From Bactericera cockerelli (Eukaryota > Arthropoda > Insecta > Hemiptera > Triozidae): a DNA stretch of 64,000 nucleotides. Positions 29,965 to 40,900 of the stretch are shown one piece after another. Made by a program: the position numbers and the translations under genes. The stretch spans positions 22,292,965 to 22,356,964 of the forward strand of contig CM044963.1 in assembly GCA_024516035.1 (NCBI GenBank), read 5' to 3'. Position 1 is the stretch's first letter. Each line of letters starts with the position of its first letter. Below the pieces are notes generated by a model that had not been told where the DNA came from, did not search any database, and saw only the letters and a program-made list of their open reading frames with translations.

Positions 29965-31758
29965 TTATGAGTCAGCACGCTCATCCTATACTAGTTGACT
30001 CACTTAGGAATATGCACTGACTCAAACATGAGAGGCTTAAGCTGTTGAGTCAGCAACCTGATCCTATACTCGTTGACTCACTTGGGAATATGCACCGACT
30101 CAAACATGAGAGGCTTGAGCTGTTGAGTCAGCATGTCCATCCTATACTAATTCATTAATTGGGAATCTGTCATACAATCAATGACTCACTTGGGAATATG
30201 CACCGACTCAAACATGAGAGGCTTGAGCTGTTGAGTCAGCAACCTGATCCTATACTGGTTGACTCACTTGGGAATATGCACCGACTCAAACATGAAAGGC
30301 TTGAGCTGTTGAGTCAGCACGTCCATCCTATACTAGTTCACTCACTTAGGAATATGCACCGACTCAAACATGAAAGACTTGAGCTGTTGAGTCAGCACGC
30401 TCATCCTATACTAGTTGACTCACTTGGGAATATGCACCGACTCAAACATGAAAGGCTTGAGCTGTTGAGTCAGCACGCTCATCCTATACTAGTTGACTCA
30501 CTTAGGCATATGCACCGACTCAAACATGAGAGGCTTGAGCTGTTGAGTCAGCACGTCCATCCTATACAAGTTGACTCACTGGGGACTTTTTTCATATTAT
30601 TAATTAATTACTCACATAGGAATATACAGTTATACAGTTAATTAATGGCTCACTTGGGAATATGCACCGACTCAAACATAGGCTTGAGCTGTTGAGTCAG
30701 CACGTCCATCCTATACTACTTGAATCACTTGGGAAAGTGTCATACAATTAATGAAATAATGACTCACTTGGGAATATGCACCGACTCAAACATGAGAGGC
30801 TTGAGCTGTTGAGTCAGCACGTCCATCCTATACTAGTTGACTCACTTGGGATTATGCACCGACTCAAACATAAGAGGATTGAGCTGTTGAGTCAGCAACC
30901 TGATCCTATACTAGTTGACTCACTTGGGAATATGCACCGACTCAAACATGAGAGGCTTGAGCTGTTGAGTCAGCAACCTGATCCTTTACTAGTTGACTCA
31001 CTTGGGAATCTTGTCATGGAATTAATGAAATAATGACTCACTTGGGACTATGCACCGACTCAAACATGAGAGGCTTGAGCTATTGAGTCAGCACGCTCAT
31101 CCTATACTAGTTGACTCACTTGGGAATCTGTCATATTATTAATTAATGACTCAAATGGGAATACATAATACACTTAATTAATTAATGACTCACATGGGCA
31201 TACATTATTATACAATTAATTAATGACTCACATGGGCATACGTTATACAATTAAATAATGACTCACATGGGCATGCATTATACAATTAATCAATGACTCA
31301 CATGGGCATACGTTATACAAAATTAATGAACTAATGACTCACTTGGGAATATGCACCGACTCAAACATGAGAGGCTTGAGCTGTTGAGTCAGCAACCTGA
31401 TCCTTTACTAGTTGACTCACTTGGGAATCTTGTCATGGAATTAATGAAATAATGACTCACTTGGGACTATGCACCGACTCAAACATGAGAGGCTTGAGCT
31501 ATTGAGTCAGCACGCTCATCCTATACTAGTTGACTCACTTGGGAATCTGTCATATTATTAATTAATGACTCAAATGGGAATACATAATACACTTAATTAA
31601 TTAATGACTCACATGGGCATACATTATACAATTAATTAATGACTCACATGGGCATACGTTATACAATTAAATAATGACTCACATGGGCATGCATTATACA
31701 ATTAATCAATGACTCACATGGGCATACGTTATACAAAATTAATGAACTAATGACTCAC
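29965..31758. repeat. Exon-end plus donor minisatellite, about 20 copies (Tudor-gene intron)
   Basis: Unit of roughly 60-80 bp containing GACTCACTTGGGAATATGCA, CCGACTCAAACATGAGAGGC and TTGAGCTGTTGAGTCAGCA. These are the complement of the last 57 or so coding bases of the exon at 31759-32013 (encoding VLTHQLKPLMFESVHIPK) followed by its donor GTGAGTCA. Copies replace CAT (His) by CAA. Blocks at 31017-31330 and 31437-31745 are near-identical, a larger duplication of about 415 bp that also includes AT-rich ACATGGGCATAC repeats. Apparent open frames (30159-31033) are copies of the exon or its antisense. Confidence 0.9.
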
Positions 31759-32013
31759 TTGGGAATATGCACCGACTCAAACATGAGAGGCTTGAGCTGA
31801 TGAGTCAGCACGTCCACGACGCTCCGATTGTCGTCCGCGAAGCTGAGCGACACGGTGCGTTTGGTTTTCAGGGTCGAGGTGAGAATTTTCATGTTGAGCA
31901 CTTTCTCCTTGGTGATTTCTTCCAGCTCGTTGCGCACCTCCCTGCTCCAGGGTCCTGCCTGCTCCAAGTTGGCCAGGTGACACCGGTGAGCCATGTTCTT
32001 CACTGCTGCCACC
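31759..32013 (-). CDS. Tudor gene exon: C-terminal half of Tudor domain 2; source of the downstream array
   Basis: Internal exon of 255 nt, acceptor TCCGCAG, donor GTGAGTCA. It encodes AAVKNMAHRCHLANLEQAGP, an acidic helix (REVRNELEEITKEKVLNMK), strands ending RTVSLSFADDNRSVVDVL, and finally THQLKPLMFESVHIPK. The helix and strands match the SN-like half of an extended Tudor domain. The last 57 or so nucleotides and the donor are repeated many times in the following intron (29965-31750). Of the near-identical donors, the one at 31757-31758 keeps phase with the next exon. Confidence 0.87.
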
Positions 32014-32102
32014 CTGCGGAGTGGGGATAGTGGATCATCAATAAATTATTGTTATCAAAATTCGATCAAGTTTTATGCACATAAACCTCTTCGCATAAAA
32101 TT

Positions 32103-32220
32103 TATCCCATTAAATATAAAAGACCTGTTTGACTGCTGGAGTAAAGGGACTTTTCAGTCTTACCTCGGCAGTATAAACAAGGTATATTCTATTCTATTCT
32201 ATTCTATTCTATTCTATTCG
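32103..32220 (+). mobile_element. Retroelement tail with ATTCT repeats
   Basis: AAAAGACCTGTTTGACTGCT, CAGTCTTACCTCGGCAGTAT, AAACAAGGTATATTCTATTC and six more ATTCT. The same element end with fewer repeats is at 11129-11213, inside the duplicated exon-end region. Confidence 0.75.
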
Positions 32221-32344
32221 CGCCTAATGTCCTCGTGAGAGGACATTTATTTTATAGTCCTAAGTGCCCAAGCTCAAAATTTATACTACCAAGTAGCATA
32301 AAATGTTTGTCCTCGGGCGAGGCCACCGGTCACTTTGTAAAAAA

Positions 32345-32565
32345 TGAATGGAAAGCAAGATGAGGGCAAATAAAGCACTACTTATACTTATATTAATCTC
32401 GTAATGCGGCCACCGGTTGTTGAGAGAAAAAAAAAACTAATAGCATATGATGGAAAAAATGAATGGAAAGCAAGATGAGGGCAAATAAAGCACTACTTAT
32501 ACTTATATTAATCTCGTAATGCGGCCACCGGTTGTTGAGAAGAAAAAAAAAACTAATAGCATATG
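32345..32565. repeat. Tandem duplication of about 115 bp
   Basis: GAATGGAAAGCAAGATGAGG through CGGCCACCGGTTGTTGAGA occurs at 32346-32420 and 32459-32540 with high identity. Lies between exons at 32599 and 32013 of the Tudor gene. Confidence 0.85.
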
Positions 32566-32598
32566 ATGGAAAAAATGAAAGGCAAGGGCGCCACTCAC

Positions 32599-32840
32599 TC
32601 GGGCGGCAGGGCGTAGATCTCATTCAGAGAGACGTGGGCGCGGTGCCCAAAGTCCACAAAGTACACCTGGGCCCGGTCGTCCGCCCCCGACACCTGGAAC
32701 ACCACCGCCCGCAGCAGCATGTCCCGGGGCGTCACGCGGGCCAGCACGTACGCCCCCGGCTCCAGAATGGACGGGTAGGGCGTGGGCTCCGACGCGTTGA
32801 TCGTGCCCATCAGCGCGCGCAGGTCACTGTCGAAGTCCTC
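32599..32840 (-). CDS. Tudor gene exon: core of Tudor domain 2
   Basis: Internal exon of 242 nt, GC-rich against its surroundings. The acceptor follows a run of about 14 C residues on the coding strand; the donor is GTGAGTGG. It encodes EEDFDSDLRALMGTIN, an EPGAYVLARVTPRDMLLRAV strand, then VYFVDFGHRAHVSLNEI and ALPPE. The consensus DYGN loop is DFGH here: the Asn is replaced by His, which may weaken methyl-arginine binding. Ends in phase 2, completed by the next exon. Confidence 0.88.
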
Positions 32841-33013
32841 CTGGGGGGGGGGGGGGTATTATTTTAGTCTCTGTAGTTATCTTAGGCAAAAAAAAAATAC
32901 AAGATATTGTAAATTAAAGTGGTAAAGTCCTATGATTCTGCGCTACTCACTAAAATTGTGACATAATAACACAAAGAAAAAGCATTATGTATATATTATA
33001 TTTTATGATTTTA

Positions 33014-33235
33014 CTAGCGGGCTGTCGACCGCTTTGCAAGCCGAGGCATGGCCGTAACGCAAAAAATTCTTTTTCGCCGATGGCAGGTGTTGTAGTGGGA
33101 ATTTCGAAAAATTCCGTCTTATTGCACATCTAGACTATAAGACAAAGCTACCTATCGAATTTCAGCTTCCTAGGACTTACCAGTTCGGAGAAACAGTCAG
33201 TCAGTGAGTGAAACTCTCTTTCATAAGTATAGATT
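33014..33235 (-). mobile_element. Short Helentron-like fragment
   Basis: Begins on the plus strand with CTAGCGGGCTGTCGACCGC, the complement of a Helentron-like 3' end (GCGG...CCCGCTAG), and ends near ATAAGTATAGATTA, matching the other two elements' termini in style. Only about 220 bp, no microsatellite. Confidence 0.5.
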
Positions 33236-33602
33236 ACTAACAGTGTAATAAATGAGAAAAATAAACAACCAACTATGGATACAATGCTTTTCCTCGTGAA
33301 AGGAAATCATAATTTACCAACTTTCTATTATTGCTAGAACCAGAATTTTTTTAAATGAATCACTTGTGTCTACAAAAAAAAATTCAACCAATTCTCTTTT
33401 AAAAAAATTCTTGGACTTTTTCTTTATAAGCCATTAAACCCTTGGGAACCTGCAAACTAGCCTGGCTTTAAAGGTTTGGCTTGTCAGTTTTCTCTTGAAG
33501 TCCTCTAGCAAGACACTGGTTTTCTCCCTGTTTAACATCCCCCAGCCTAACAGCAAGGTCATTAGAAGGAAGAGAATGGATCCTTAATGTCATTTAATGT
33601 AC

Positions 33603-33733
33603 CTTCTTGTGTACCGACACGGTCATGTCATCTTCGTCCACATAGGAGACTACTACTTGATAGATATGGCCATGTAGCAAGGCATCTGATTGGGGCTTCA
33701 GGTCCCGGGTAACACTTGGAACAGCTACACCTC
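33603..33733 (-). CDS. Tudor gene exon: linker into Tudor 2
   Basis: Internal exon of 131 nt, acceptor CTTCCAG, donor GTACAT. It encodes GGVAVPSVTRDLKPQSD, then HGHIYQVVVSYVDEDDMTV and ends SVHKK at a codon boundary. The HIYQVVVSYVDEDDMTVSV segment looks like paired beta strands leading into the following Tudor core. Alone it would be weak; the conserved phase on both sides and clean splice sites make it convincing. Confidence 0.78.
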
Positions 33734-34348
33734 CTGGAAGAAGAATGAATATAACAGAGTTTTATTTTTATTATTGTAATAAACTGGTTGGGGTCCCACA
33801 AGAAGAGCCCCACTTCTCACACCAACCTCTATTATTTATTTATTTTTATTTATTTACAATTTTAGACATAAAGATACAGAGTACATAGTCAATCGTCATT
33901 ATAAAGTAGAAAAAAAAGGTAAAGTAAAAGTAATAGGTAAAATAAAATAAATTAATAATATTAATAGCTATATAAATACAGTGAATAGTATTGTATTAAA
34001 TCCTAATTTTATGTCTGTGTCCATTCTATGTTTTCTATGTCTGTGTAGGTGTATGGTGCTATTGTATGTAAGTGTGTTGTGATTTCGTTTTTTAGTGTGT
34101 CTTGACTAGATCTATAACAGAGTTGCAACATCAAGAAAATGGTAGGCATATTCGTAGTAGCATAAAAACTGACCTCAGTAGCTTGATCAATAAGATTCCA
34201 CTAACCTTCAGATTCCTAATTTGAAGGTTGGTGGTTCGAGGATTTGTGATATCACAATTGTAATGAACACAAATATAAAAAATAAAATAAAATAAAAACT
34301 GTGTAGCAGCATAGTGTTATATTACCTATATAAAAAAAAGAATTGTAC

Positions 34349-34558
34349 CTGGTATGAAAGGCTGAGCTGCTGCGGAGGAAAGTGCAGTCTGTGAAGTTCC
34401 ATGAGGTTTGCGGGGGGGTTCCCTGAATATTGGAGGTGTCACACCTCCTGAGGGGGCCAAGGGTGGGGGCTGAACAAACTGTTGCACCGGTATCTTGTGC
34501 TCAACAATGTTCTGGTACATGAAGTACTGATCTTGCACCGCGATATGAGTAAAGAAGA
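34349..34558 (-). CDS. Tudor gene exon: end of Tudor 1 and proline-rich linker
   Basis: Internal exon of 210 nt between TTCCAG and GTACAA. It begins VFFTHIAVQDQYFMYQN after joining the split Val codon, then has a Pro-rich spacer (VQPPPLAPSGG, PPRKPHGT) ending near PFIPG. The THIAVQDQYFMYQ stretch resembles the opening strand of the next Tudor domain, where a substrate-facing phrase precedes the barrel. Phase agrees with both neighbours. Confidence 0.82.
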
Positions 34559-34933
34559 CTGGAACCAAGAAAGGTAAACTTTGAATTTCATAAATAAAAG
34601 TTTAATTCATCTACTACAGAGACTGTAGGTGTGGGTACTTCAATAATGTAAAAATGTTTGTAACTAGTTAAAATGAGTATGAATTATTGAACACACTTAG
34701 CTCGGTGATAAGATACTTCTTTGCCATGCTAAAAAGGTTCAAATTTTATTACAGTTGTTTGTAAAGGACACCTACCATTAAACTTTTATGAACTAGCACC
34801 TAAATAGGGAGACATACTTTGGGATGGGCAAGTTACAACACAGATCACAAGTGTCTACTGTAGCTAATATATAAAAAAAAACAACCTTACTTTCATCATT
34901 ATCTGAAGGAGTAGGGGAATAAATTTATGTTAC

Positions 34934-35311
34934 CTTTATGTAGAAGTGAGCCTGTGGCATTGTAAAATACCCCATTTGATAGGAAATGGAGGTCAATTGC
35001 TGGAATTCGAGGGTCCACAACTTTGGCATATGTCTCTTCTCCAACAATGTAAGGTTGAATCCAATTGATAGCCTCATCTTCTTTGCCAGCTACTAGCACA
35101 CCACTTGACAGGATGTACTTGGTACACAGAGGCTTCACTTGGAGGAAGCTGGTCTTTGATGGAGAGAAAATACGCAGATCAGAAAACTTCAATACTACAC
35201 GGTTCCCGTAATCAATGAATAAAGTTTCCACTTGATGGTTGCGTTGATCAATGGACAAGATCTTGACTCGGTAGTAATTTGAGTCAGCATTCTTGCCAAT
35301 GCAAACCAGGC
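34934..35311 (-). CDS. Tudor gene exon: core of Tudor domain 1
   Basis: Internal exon of 378 nt, preceded by a TTGCAG acceptor and followed by a GTAACAT donor. It encodes LVCIGKNADSNYYRVKIL, then a LFIDYGNRVV loop, the four-strand Tudor barrel with aromatic residues in place. It continues into the helical and strand region typical of extended (SN-like) Tudor domains, with AINWIQPYIVGEE and later LHFLSNG. It is the most upstream exon I can identify; earlier coding sequence must exist because the exon starts in mid-codon. Phase in 2, phase out 1, matching the next exon. Confidence 0.88.
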
Positions 35312-35600
35312 CTGCAATATGAAGATAAAAAAGTCAACACAATTTTTTAATATTATACTTAAAAATACTAAACCTTCATCTGTGGATGTCTACTTTTGGT
35401 AAATTGCTAATACACATGAAATTTGTATCAATAAAGGATTTCTCAAATTTAATTTTTTTTTTTCCTTTCCTTCTTTTTATTTACCTAGTTTTAAATAATT
35501 ATGCTCATAATTATACACATAAATTGTATACATGTGGTGATAGAGGATTTGAATATATTTTTGGATGTTTTCACTCAGCACTTGTAATATTTATCTTTAA

Positions 35601-35928
35601 CTAGCGGGTTACACCCGCCGCTTCGCCAGCCCATCAAACACACACAACGCACACACATCACACCACACACCCACACACATCACACCACACACACACACAC
35701 ACACAACACCACCACACACCCACACACACACCACACCCACACACACCACACACACACACCACACGCACACACACCACACACACACACACAACACACACAC
35801 CACACACACACACACCACACACACACCACACCACACCACACCACACCACACACACACCACACCACACCACACACACACAACACACATACACACACCACAC
35901 CACACCACACACACACAACACACATCCA

Positions 35929-35972
<44 letters not shown>

Positions 35973-36002
35973 CACACACCACACACACACCACACACACA
36001 CA

Positions 36003-36089
<87 letters not shown>

Positions 36090-36775
36090 CACACACACAC
36101 ACACACACACACCACCACACACACACACACACACACACACACCACACACACACACACTCACACACACACAAAATGTCATTTAGGTTTGAAAAAAAACCTG
36201 AATATTTTTTGTCGCCCATCTATTTTCTGTTCTTCCCCGGCGTAGCTCAAGAATGGCTCATCAGAATTTCGCGATCAATATGTCAAATGAAAGCCTAAAC
36301 CCTTGCCTAAAACTTTCTCGCTTTGAGTTGATAGGTCGTCACTTCAAATTTCGAGAAAAAATGTCATTTAGGTCAAAAAACGTGAATATTTTACATGTTA
36401 CCCATCCATTTTCTTACCTTACCCGGCGTAGCTCAAGAACGGCTCATCAAAAATTTGCGGTCGATATGTCAATTGAAAGCTCAAACCCTTGCCTAAAACT
36501 TTCTCGCTTTGAGTTGATAGGTCGTCGCGACAAATTTCGAGAAAAAATGTCATTTATGTCAAAAAACGTGAATTTTTTTTTGCGTCACCCATCCATTTTT
36601 TTCCTTACTCATTGTAGCTTAACCTTAGGGAGATATATCCTAGCCTAGAAGAATTCCCTGATCCAAGCGGACCTTTGTTCAAAATTTCAGGTTTCTCGGT
36701 CAAACGGTGTGGATTTGTATAAAGAACATACATACATACATACACACAGACAGCTTTCTTTTATAGATATAGATA
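35601..36775 (-). mobile_element. Helentron/HINE-like element with large CA microsatellite (minus strand)
   Basis: Its minus-strand 3' end is the hairpin GCGGGTGTAACCCGC then CTAG (35604-35601), matching the element at 5945-7309 (GGCTGGCGAAGCGGCGGGTG here, GGCTTGGCGAAGCGGGTG there). A CA tract of about 530 bp follows, then paragraphs repeated about every 170 bp (GCGTAGCTCAAGAA, AACTTTCTCGCTTTGAGTTG at 36316 and 36497). Its outer end (TATAGATATAGATA) near 36775 is approximate. Confidence 0.6.
35637..36172 (+). repeat. CA microsatellite with CCACA variants
   Basis: About 535 bp of CA repeats interrupted by ACCACACC blocks. Long Cys/Val-rich frames on the minus strand are artefacts. Length is likely polymorphic. 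Confidence 0.95.
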
Positions 36776-36861
36776 TGATTTAATAAATTAGAAAAATTGA
36801 CATTATAATGCATATTGATTAGGCCATGAATGCCATTATTTCAAATAATGACATTCATAGG

Positions 36862-36961
36862 NNNNNNNNNNNNNNNNNNNNNNNNNNNNNNNNNNNNNNN
36901 NNNNNNNNNNNNNNNNNNNNNNNNNNNNNNNNNNNNNNNNNNNNNNNNNNNNNNNNNNNNN
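36862..36961. other. Assembly gap (100 N)
   Basis: Exactly 100 N, a conventional placeholder. It lies between the first visible Tudor exon and Hs3st, where the missing N-terminal Tudor exons would be expected. The left flank is palindromic (TAGGCCATGAATGCCATT against AATGACATTCATAGG), which may explain the break. Confidence 0.97.
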
Positions 36962-37963
36962 ACTGAGCCACAGAGGTTGCCAAATACTGATTTACGTACT
37001 TATCTCTATATTTTTTTTAAGTAGAAATAATATTTTATTTACATAGGTTGTACAAATGTACATAGACATTTCTTCTGCGAAGATCTACGAGTAGCTATTC
37101 AGTATTCACCGTTTTTTTTTTTTTTCTTTGTAAAACATGACCTATTCAACGCTTAATTTCAACACACAAAAAACTGCATAAAACGGGCTTGTAACAATTT
37201 TGTGGATCTAAGTATTAATGTCTGGGGACTATAAACAGTTAGTAGACCAGCATTGGCTTGGTTCTGGGGACCCTTGTCAATTATTAGCCTCCTTGTAAAG
37301 ACAGTGGTAGAACTACTGAGTCATTCCTCCACTGTCTGGCTGCCATCGTTTTTATTTTACTTTCTACTTATATTTTTACTTTCTACTACCTGTGAGGTAT
37401 AGAAATTATTGCTAGTGGTCGGTTTTTTCTTTTATTTATACTAAACTTTGTCTCAGCACAATTCACAATTCCAAGCCACCTACTTCTAATCTCTAAAGTA
37501 GCCACTCTTGATAATCTAAAAAGAATATGGTACCAGTACATTTTATACTCTGAATAATATTCAATATTTCAATATAAAATAATCACGGTAGGATGAAATA
37601 AATATATAAAGTACTTAAACTTAATGAAATATAATTCCATCTAAAAAGGTACAAACACTGATATGTTCGGAGTAAAAGTTCATGCTTCATCAACAGTATA
37701 ATATTATGATATGTATCGAATCTCTACGTAAAGTTACAAAAATTGAACTAATCTGACGTTAACCTAAGTGACATAAATAGTTACAAAATTTCAACAATTA
37801 AAATAAAATACCTACCTAATAAATTAAAATATTGCTGCGGACTTTTTGGTACAATGTTAAAATAAGTTAGGTGGTAATGAATGCGTTGGTAATTAGAATA
37901 TACTTTCGTCTGAATTATTCTATGCATGGGCGAAGTCAATAGAATTTGCCTGTTTGGACTTAA

Positions 37964-38283
37964 CACACTCGCCACCGGGCCTATTTTTGTAAATTGGTCC
38001 CATGCTCAACGCCAGAAGAATGCAGATCTAATAGTACCTAATCTAATAGAAAAGGTCAACCTCCTTTTTGAAACAGAGGATTTCTCTGTGTATCCAAAGA
38101 GGAATGCAGCAGATGTGATGGGCACAGTGCCTCGTTCCTCAGACTTGGAAGGCATTTTTTATATATTATAAAATAAAACAAAAAATAGTAATTTGAATGT
38201 AGTGTGAAGCGTAGGAGATACACTGTTGTCTAAACAGAAAGGTGTTGCGTGTATCACTAAAGATACACATGGCGGTGAGAGTG
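37964..38283. mobile_element. TTAA-flanked MITE carrying a recurrent 3' fragment
   Basis: 320-bp element with TTAA at 37960-37963 and 38284-38287; ends CACACTCGCCACC and, on the opposite strand, CACTCTCACCGCC. An internal segment (38050-38165, AGGTCAACCTCCTTTTTGAA onwards) recurs at 3328-3430, so the same family is present twice in this window, the second copy without obvious ends. Confidence 0.75.
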
Positions 38284-38392
38284 TTAAGTAATAAATCATT
38301 CGTACAATGGGCAATGGGCCTTTAATCATGTGAACAAAACCCTAAAAAATATACCGAGCAAGATATTATTTATTAGTTTTCTAAATGATCCA

Positions 38393-38515
38393 TGTAAGTA
38401 GCTACCTACCTCAGGGCTGGATTTTAAGTAGGTAACTAAGTAGGTACCTACCTCAGGGCTGGATTATCAGTATGTAACTATGTAAGTAGGTACCTATCTC
38501 AGGGCTGGATTATAC
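38393..38515. repeat. Three-copy tandem repeat, about 45 bp
   Basis: AGGTACCTACCTCAGGGCTG and GATTTTAAGTAGGTAACTAA, with the third copy reading TATCTCAGGGCTGGATTATA. Degenerate, no gene context. Confidence 0.65.
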
Positions 38516-39014
38516 TAGAAACGTAGCACGTGCTACGGAGTCCGCGCCTGTGGGAAGCTTACCCTGAAGATAATACTTTATTTTGTGGAAAATTAAACCA
38601 CATTTTTATATCGGAACAATAACTAACATGTTTACTGTTCCATTAAAAAGTCGCCTGGGTAGGTGTGAAAGGAACTACGCACCACGTAAAAGAATAATCC
38701 GTCCCTGACCTACCTACATCCTACATACATTCCCCTCGAAATACCTACTTATATTTATCTGTTCCAAAAAATAGTCTGAAAAAAAAATCAAACACAAAAA
38801 ACATTTGACTAAAAAATTTAAAATTGGTACCTACTGGTTTACTAGAAAATTAGAAAAAATGGTAATAATTTACAACTTTTACCTACGTAATAAAATTTAG
38901 ATGTCAAAGAATTTTATTTATTTATAAAATACGAAAGTAAAACGATGAATTAGGAAAAAAGAAGAAACGTCATTAGTAGAAATCTAATAAATAGAATTCA
39001 ATGCAGCTTTTTAA

Positions 39015-39293
39015 CACTCTCACTACCAGGTGTTTCCAATTGGACACACCAGTGGCTAGCTCCCCGGACCAAGTGTTTTCATTTGGAACAATACATTTTT
39101 TTTTTTTCAAAAGCAATGTGAAACAAACTCCCTGTGAAAAAAAAAACAAAGTACTGGCCAGAGAAACTATTACCCCATAACAAAACAACTTTCGGTGAGT
39201 CCGCTTGGATACACCGCATTATCAAAAATTATTTGGTGTGTCCAAATGGAAACACTTGGTCAGGGAGCTAGAAATGGTCTGGCAGTGAAAGTG
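39015..39293. mobile_element. TTAA-flanked foldback MITE
   Basis: 279-bp element with TTAA at 39011-39014 and 39294-39297. Ends CACTCTCACTACCAG and complement CACTTTCACTGCCAG; interior arms carry AAGTGTTTTCATTTGG on the left and the matching CCAAATGGAAACACTT on the right, so most of the element can fold back. Terminal sequence resembles that of the 37964-38283 element, 730 bp away. Confidence 0.82.
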
Positions 39294-39667
39294 TTAATAT
39301 CCTCGTATTATTATAATTGATAATAAAAAGTCTGCCTCGTCCGGGAATTGAACGCAAGATCTTTTGACTACGGGCAGTAGTCACAACCATTACGCCACGG
39401 AGTCTGGTTAATATTCCCTTATTAATACTGCCTGATTAGATGATTAAAATCAATAAGAGTCTCACTTGTGCACAATTTAATTGTGAACAAAAATGAAAGG
39501 AGCATGCTTAAAATAAATACTATTAAAAAAGTTGAGTAAAAGGAACATCTAGGCTTCTATTGAGAAAAGATTTTTGAGGGAAAAAGAGAAAAAAGTATCT
39601 TAAATTTTCCATCACCAAAATCAAAGTAATTCGTGATATCCTGCTATCCTGTTTATCCAGATATCCT

Positions 39668-39838
39668 GCTTACAATAATAACACTCTTTAGTGGAAGATG
39701 ACTACCAGGTGAGGTTAATGGTCAAAGAATTACCACCTAACCCTCAGAGTGTTGTTATTATGTGGTCACAAACTCAAACGGATCCCTACGCTTCCTGGAT
39801 TACCAGACTAGCTGGTTAACCACTTGACTACCGCCAGT
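39668..39838 (-). mobile_element. SINE family C copy with internal deletion
   Basis: Minus strand, ACTCTTTAGTGGAAGATGAC tail to AGCTGGTTAACCACTTGACT head; the B-box region is deleted. Confidence 0.78.
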
Positions 39839-39842
39839 GTAC

Positions 39843-40130
39843 ACTTGACACAAGTCCTGTTTATCTAGATATCCTGCTTACAAAAATCCTGCTTACCCAG
39901 ATATCCTTCTTACACAAGTCCTATTTATCCAGAGATACTGCTTACACAAGTCCTGTTTATCCAGATATCCTACTTACACAAGTCCTACTTATCCAGATAT
40001 CCTACTTACACAAGTCCTGTTTATTCAGATATTCTACTTCCACAAGTCCTGTTTATCTAGATATCCTGCTTACAAAAATCCTCTTTATCCAGATATCCTA
40101 CTTACACAAGTCCTGTTCATCTGGTTCCAC
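39843..40130. repeat. Degenerate 30-34-bp tandem repeat, about 8 copies
   Basis: ACACAAGTCCTGTTTATCCAG followed by ATATCCTGCTT (split reading of the unit), with substitutions between copies. Intergenic or intronic on the left of Hs3st. Confidence 0.8.
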
Positions 40131-40734
40131 TGTAGTAGAGAATAAAACACCAAATATGTGGAAAATTATTTTGTCCTCTTTGATAGATTTAATCACCAAA
40201 TAACATTTAAACATCAAGTAAGAAAATATTTGGTGTTTGAAACTAGCACTTGAAAAAATCTTTTACCCTTCCTACAAAAATTATTCTACTTGATATGTTT
40301 CGGTTACTTAAAAAAAAAAGAAATAGTAAAAAAGAAATAAACTTACCATTAAAATTATTTAACTATAATACTCGGAACAAATTAATCTAGGTATAAATTG
40401 GGCGCTTTACAGCATCTAAGAACATTTTTCAATATTAAAATTTAAAATAAATCACCATTTTGATATGTTTGGGTCAATCTTAACTAAACTTTTGTTATAA
40501 GCAACTTTATATCAACTATGTTGATGTAGAGTTACGTATTGATATGTGTAGATAGTTATAATTAGTTACTATTCTCAGTGGATAATAACCCAGTCTGATC
40601 TCCTCAGGCCCCGAATATGGGCAAAAGAAAAATTTGGAGGTCCGGAATAGTATAGCCACTCCCGGGGCTTGGCACAGCTGTGAAAGGCCCCGTTTCACTG
40701 TTTCTCATTTTGTACCTACAAAACAACACCAACT

Positions 40735-40900
40735 TGAAACGCTAGTCGTCTGTGTTGTAGCTTTCTCATTCCGTACTATGCCTTCCCTCTGATGGGTGAG
40801 AAGTGATACAATACTTCCTCATTACTCCATTTAGGTACTGGGTGAACTTCTTCGCAAGATGAGCGAGGATCTTACCACTGAGCTATTTGTGCGCAAATAA
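40735..40900 (-). mobile_element. SINE family D fragment
   Basis: Minus strand; CGCTAGTCGTCTGTGTTGTA, CCCTCTGATGGGTGAGAAGT and a decayed head ending GAGCTATTTGTGCGC. Confidence 0.72.

Larger units (their letters stand above)
1790..35311 (-). other. Multi-Tudor-domain protein gene (span of 17 visible exons, both ends missing)
   Basis: Span of a large intron-rich gene read right to left. Seventeen exons with AG acceptors and GT donors encode about 1,155 residues, and the codon phase is continuous at every junction except the one after the exon at 25119-25367. The order is Tudor domain 1 (34.3-35.3 kb), Tudor 2 (31.8-33.7 kb), Tudor 3 (25.1-29.8 kb), an Arg/Gly/Asp-rich linker (13.1-21.7 kb), Tudor 4 (3.6-11.6 kb) and the start of Tudor 5 (1.8-1.95 kb). 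Each has the Tudor core, an aromatic-Tyr-Arg-Ala strand followed by a (V/F)D(Y/F)GN loop. Such proteins bind symmetrically dimethylated arginines of PIWI proteins and build nuage in germ cells. The five-domain layout suggests RNF17/TDRD4 or qin/kumo, with TDRD1 an alternative, but the diagnostic N-terminus (RING, B-box or MYND) is not visible. The N gap at 36862-36961 lies upstream. Orthology is inferred; the Tudor assignment is firm. Confidence 0.88.

Noticed and set aside
30159..31033. Plus-strand frames with MHRLKHERLELLSQ repeats
   Set aside because: Antisense of the duplicated Tudor-gene exon end; not independent genes.
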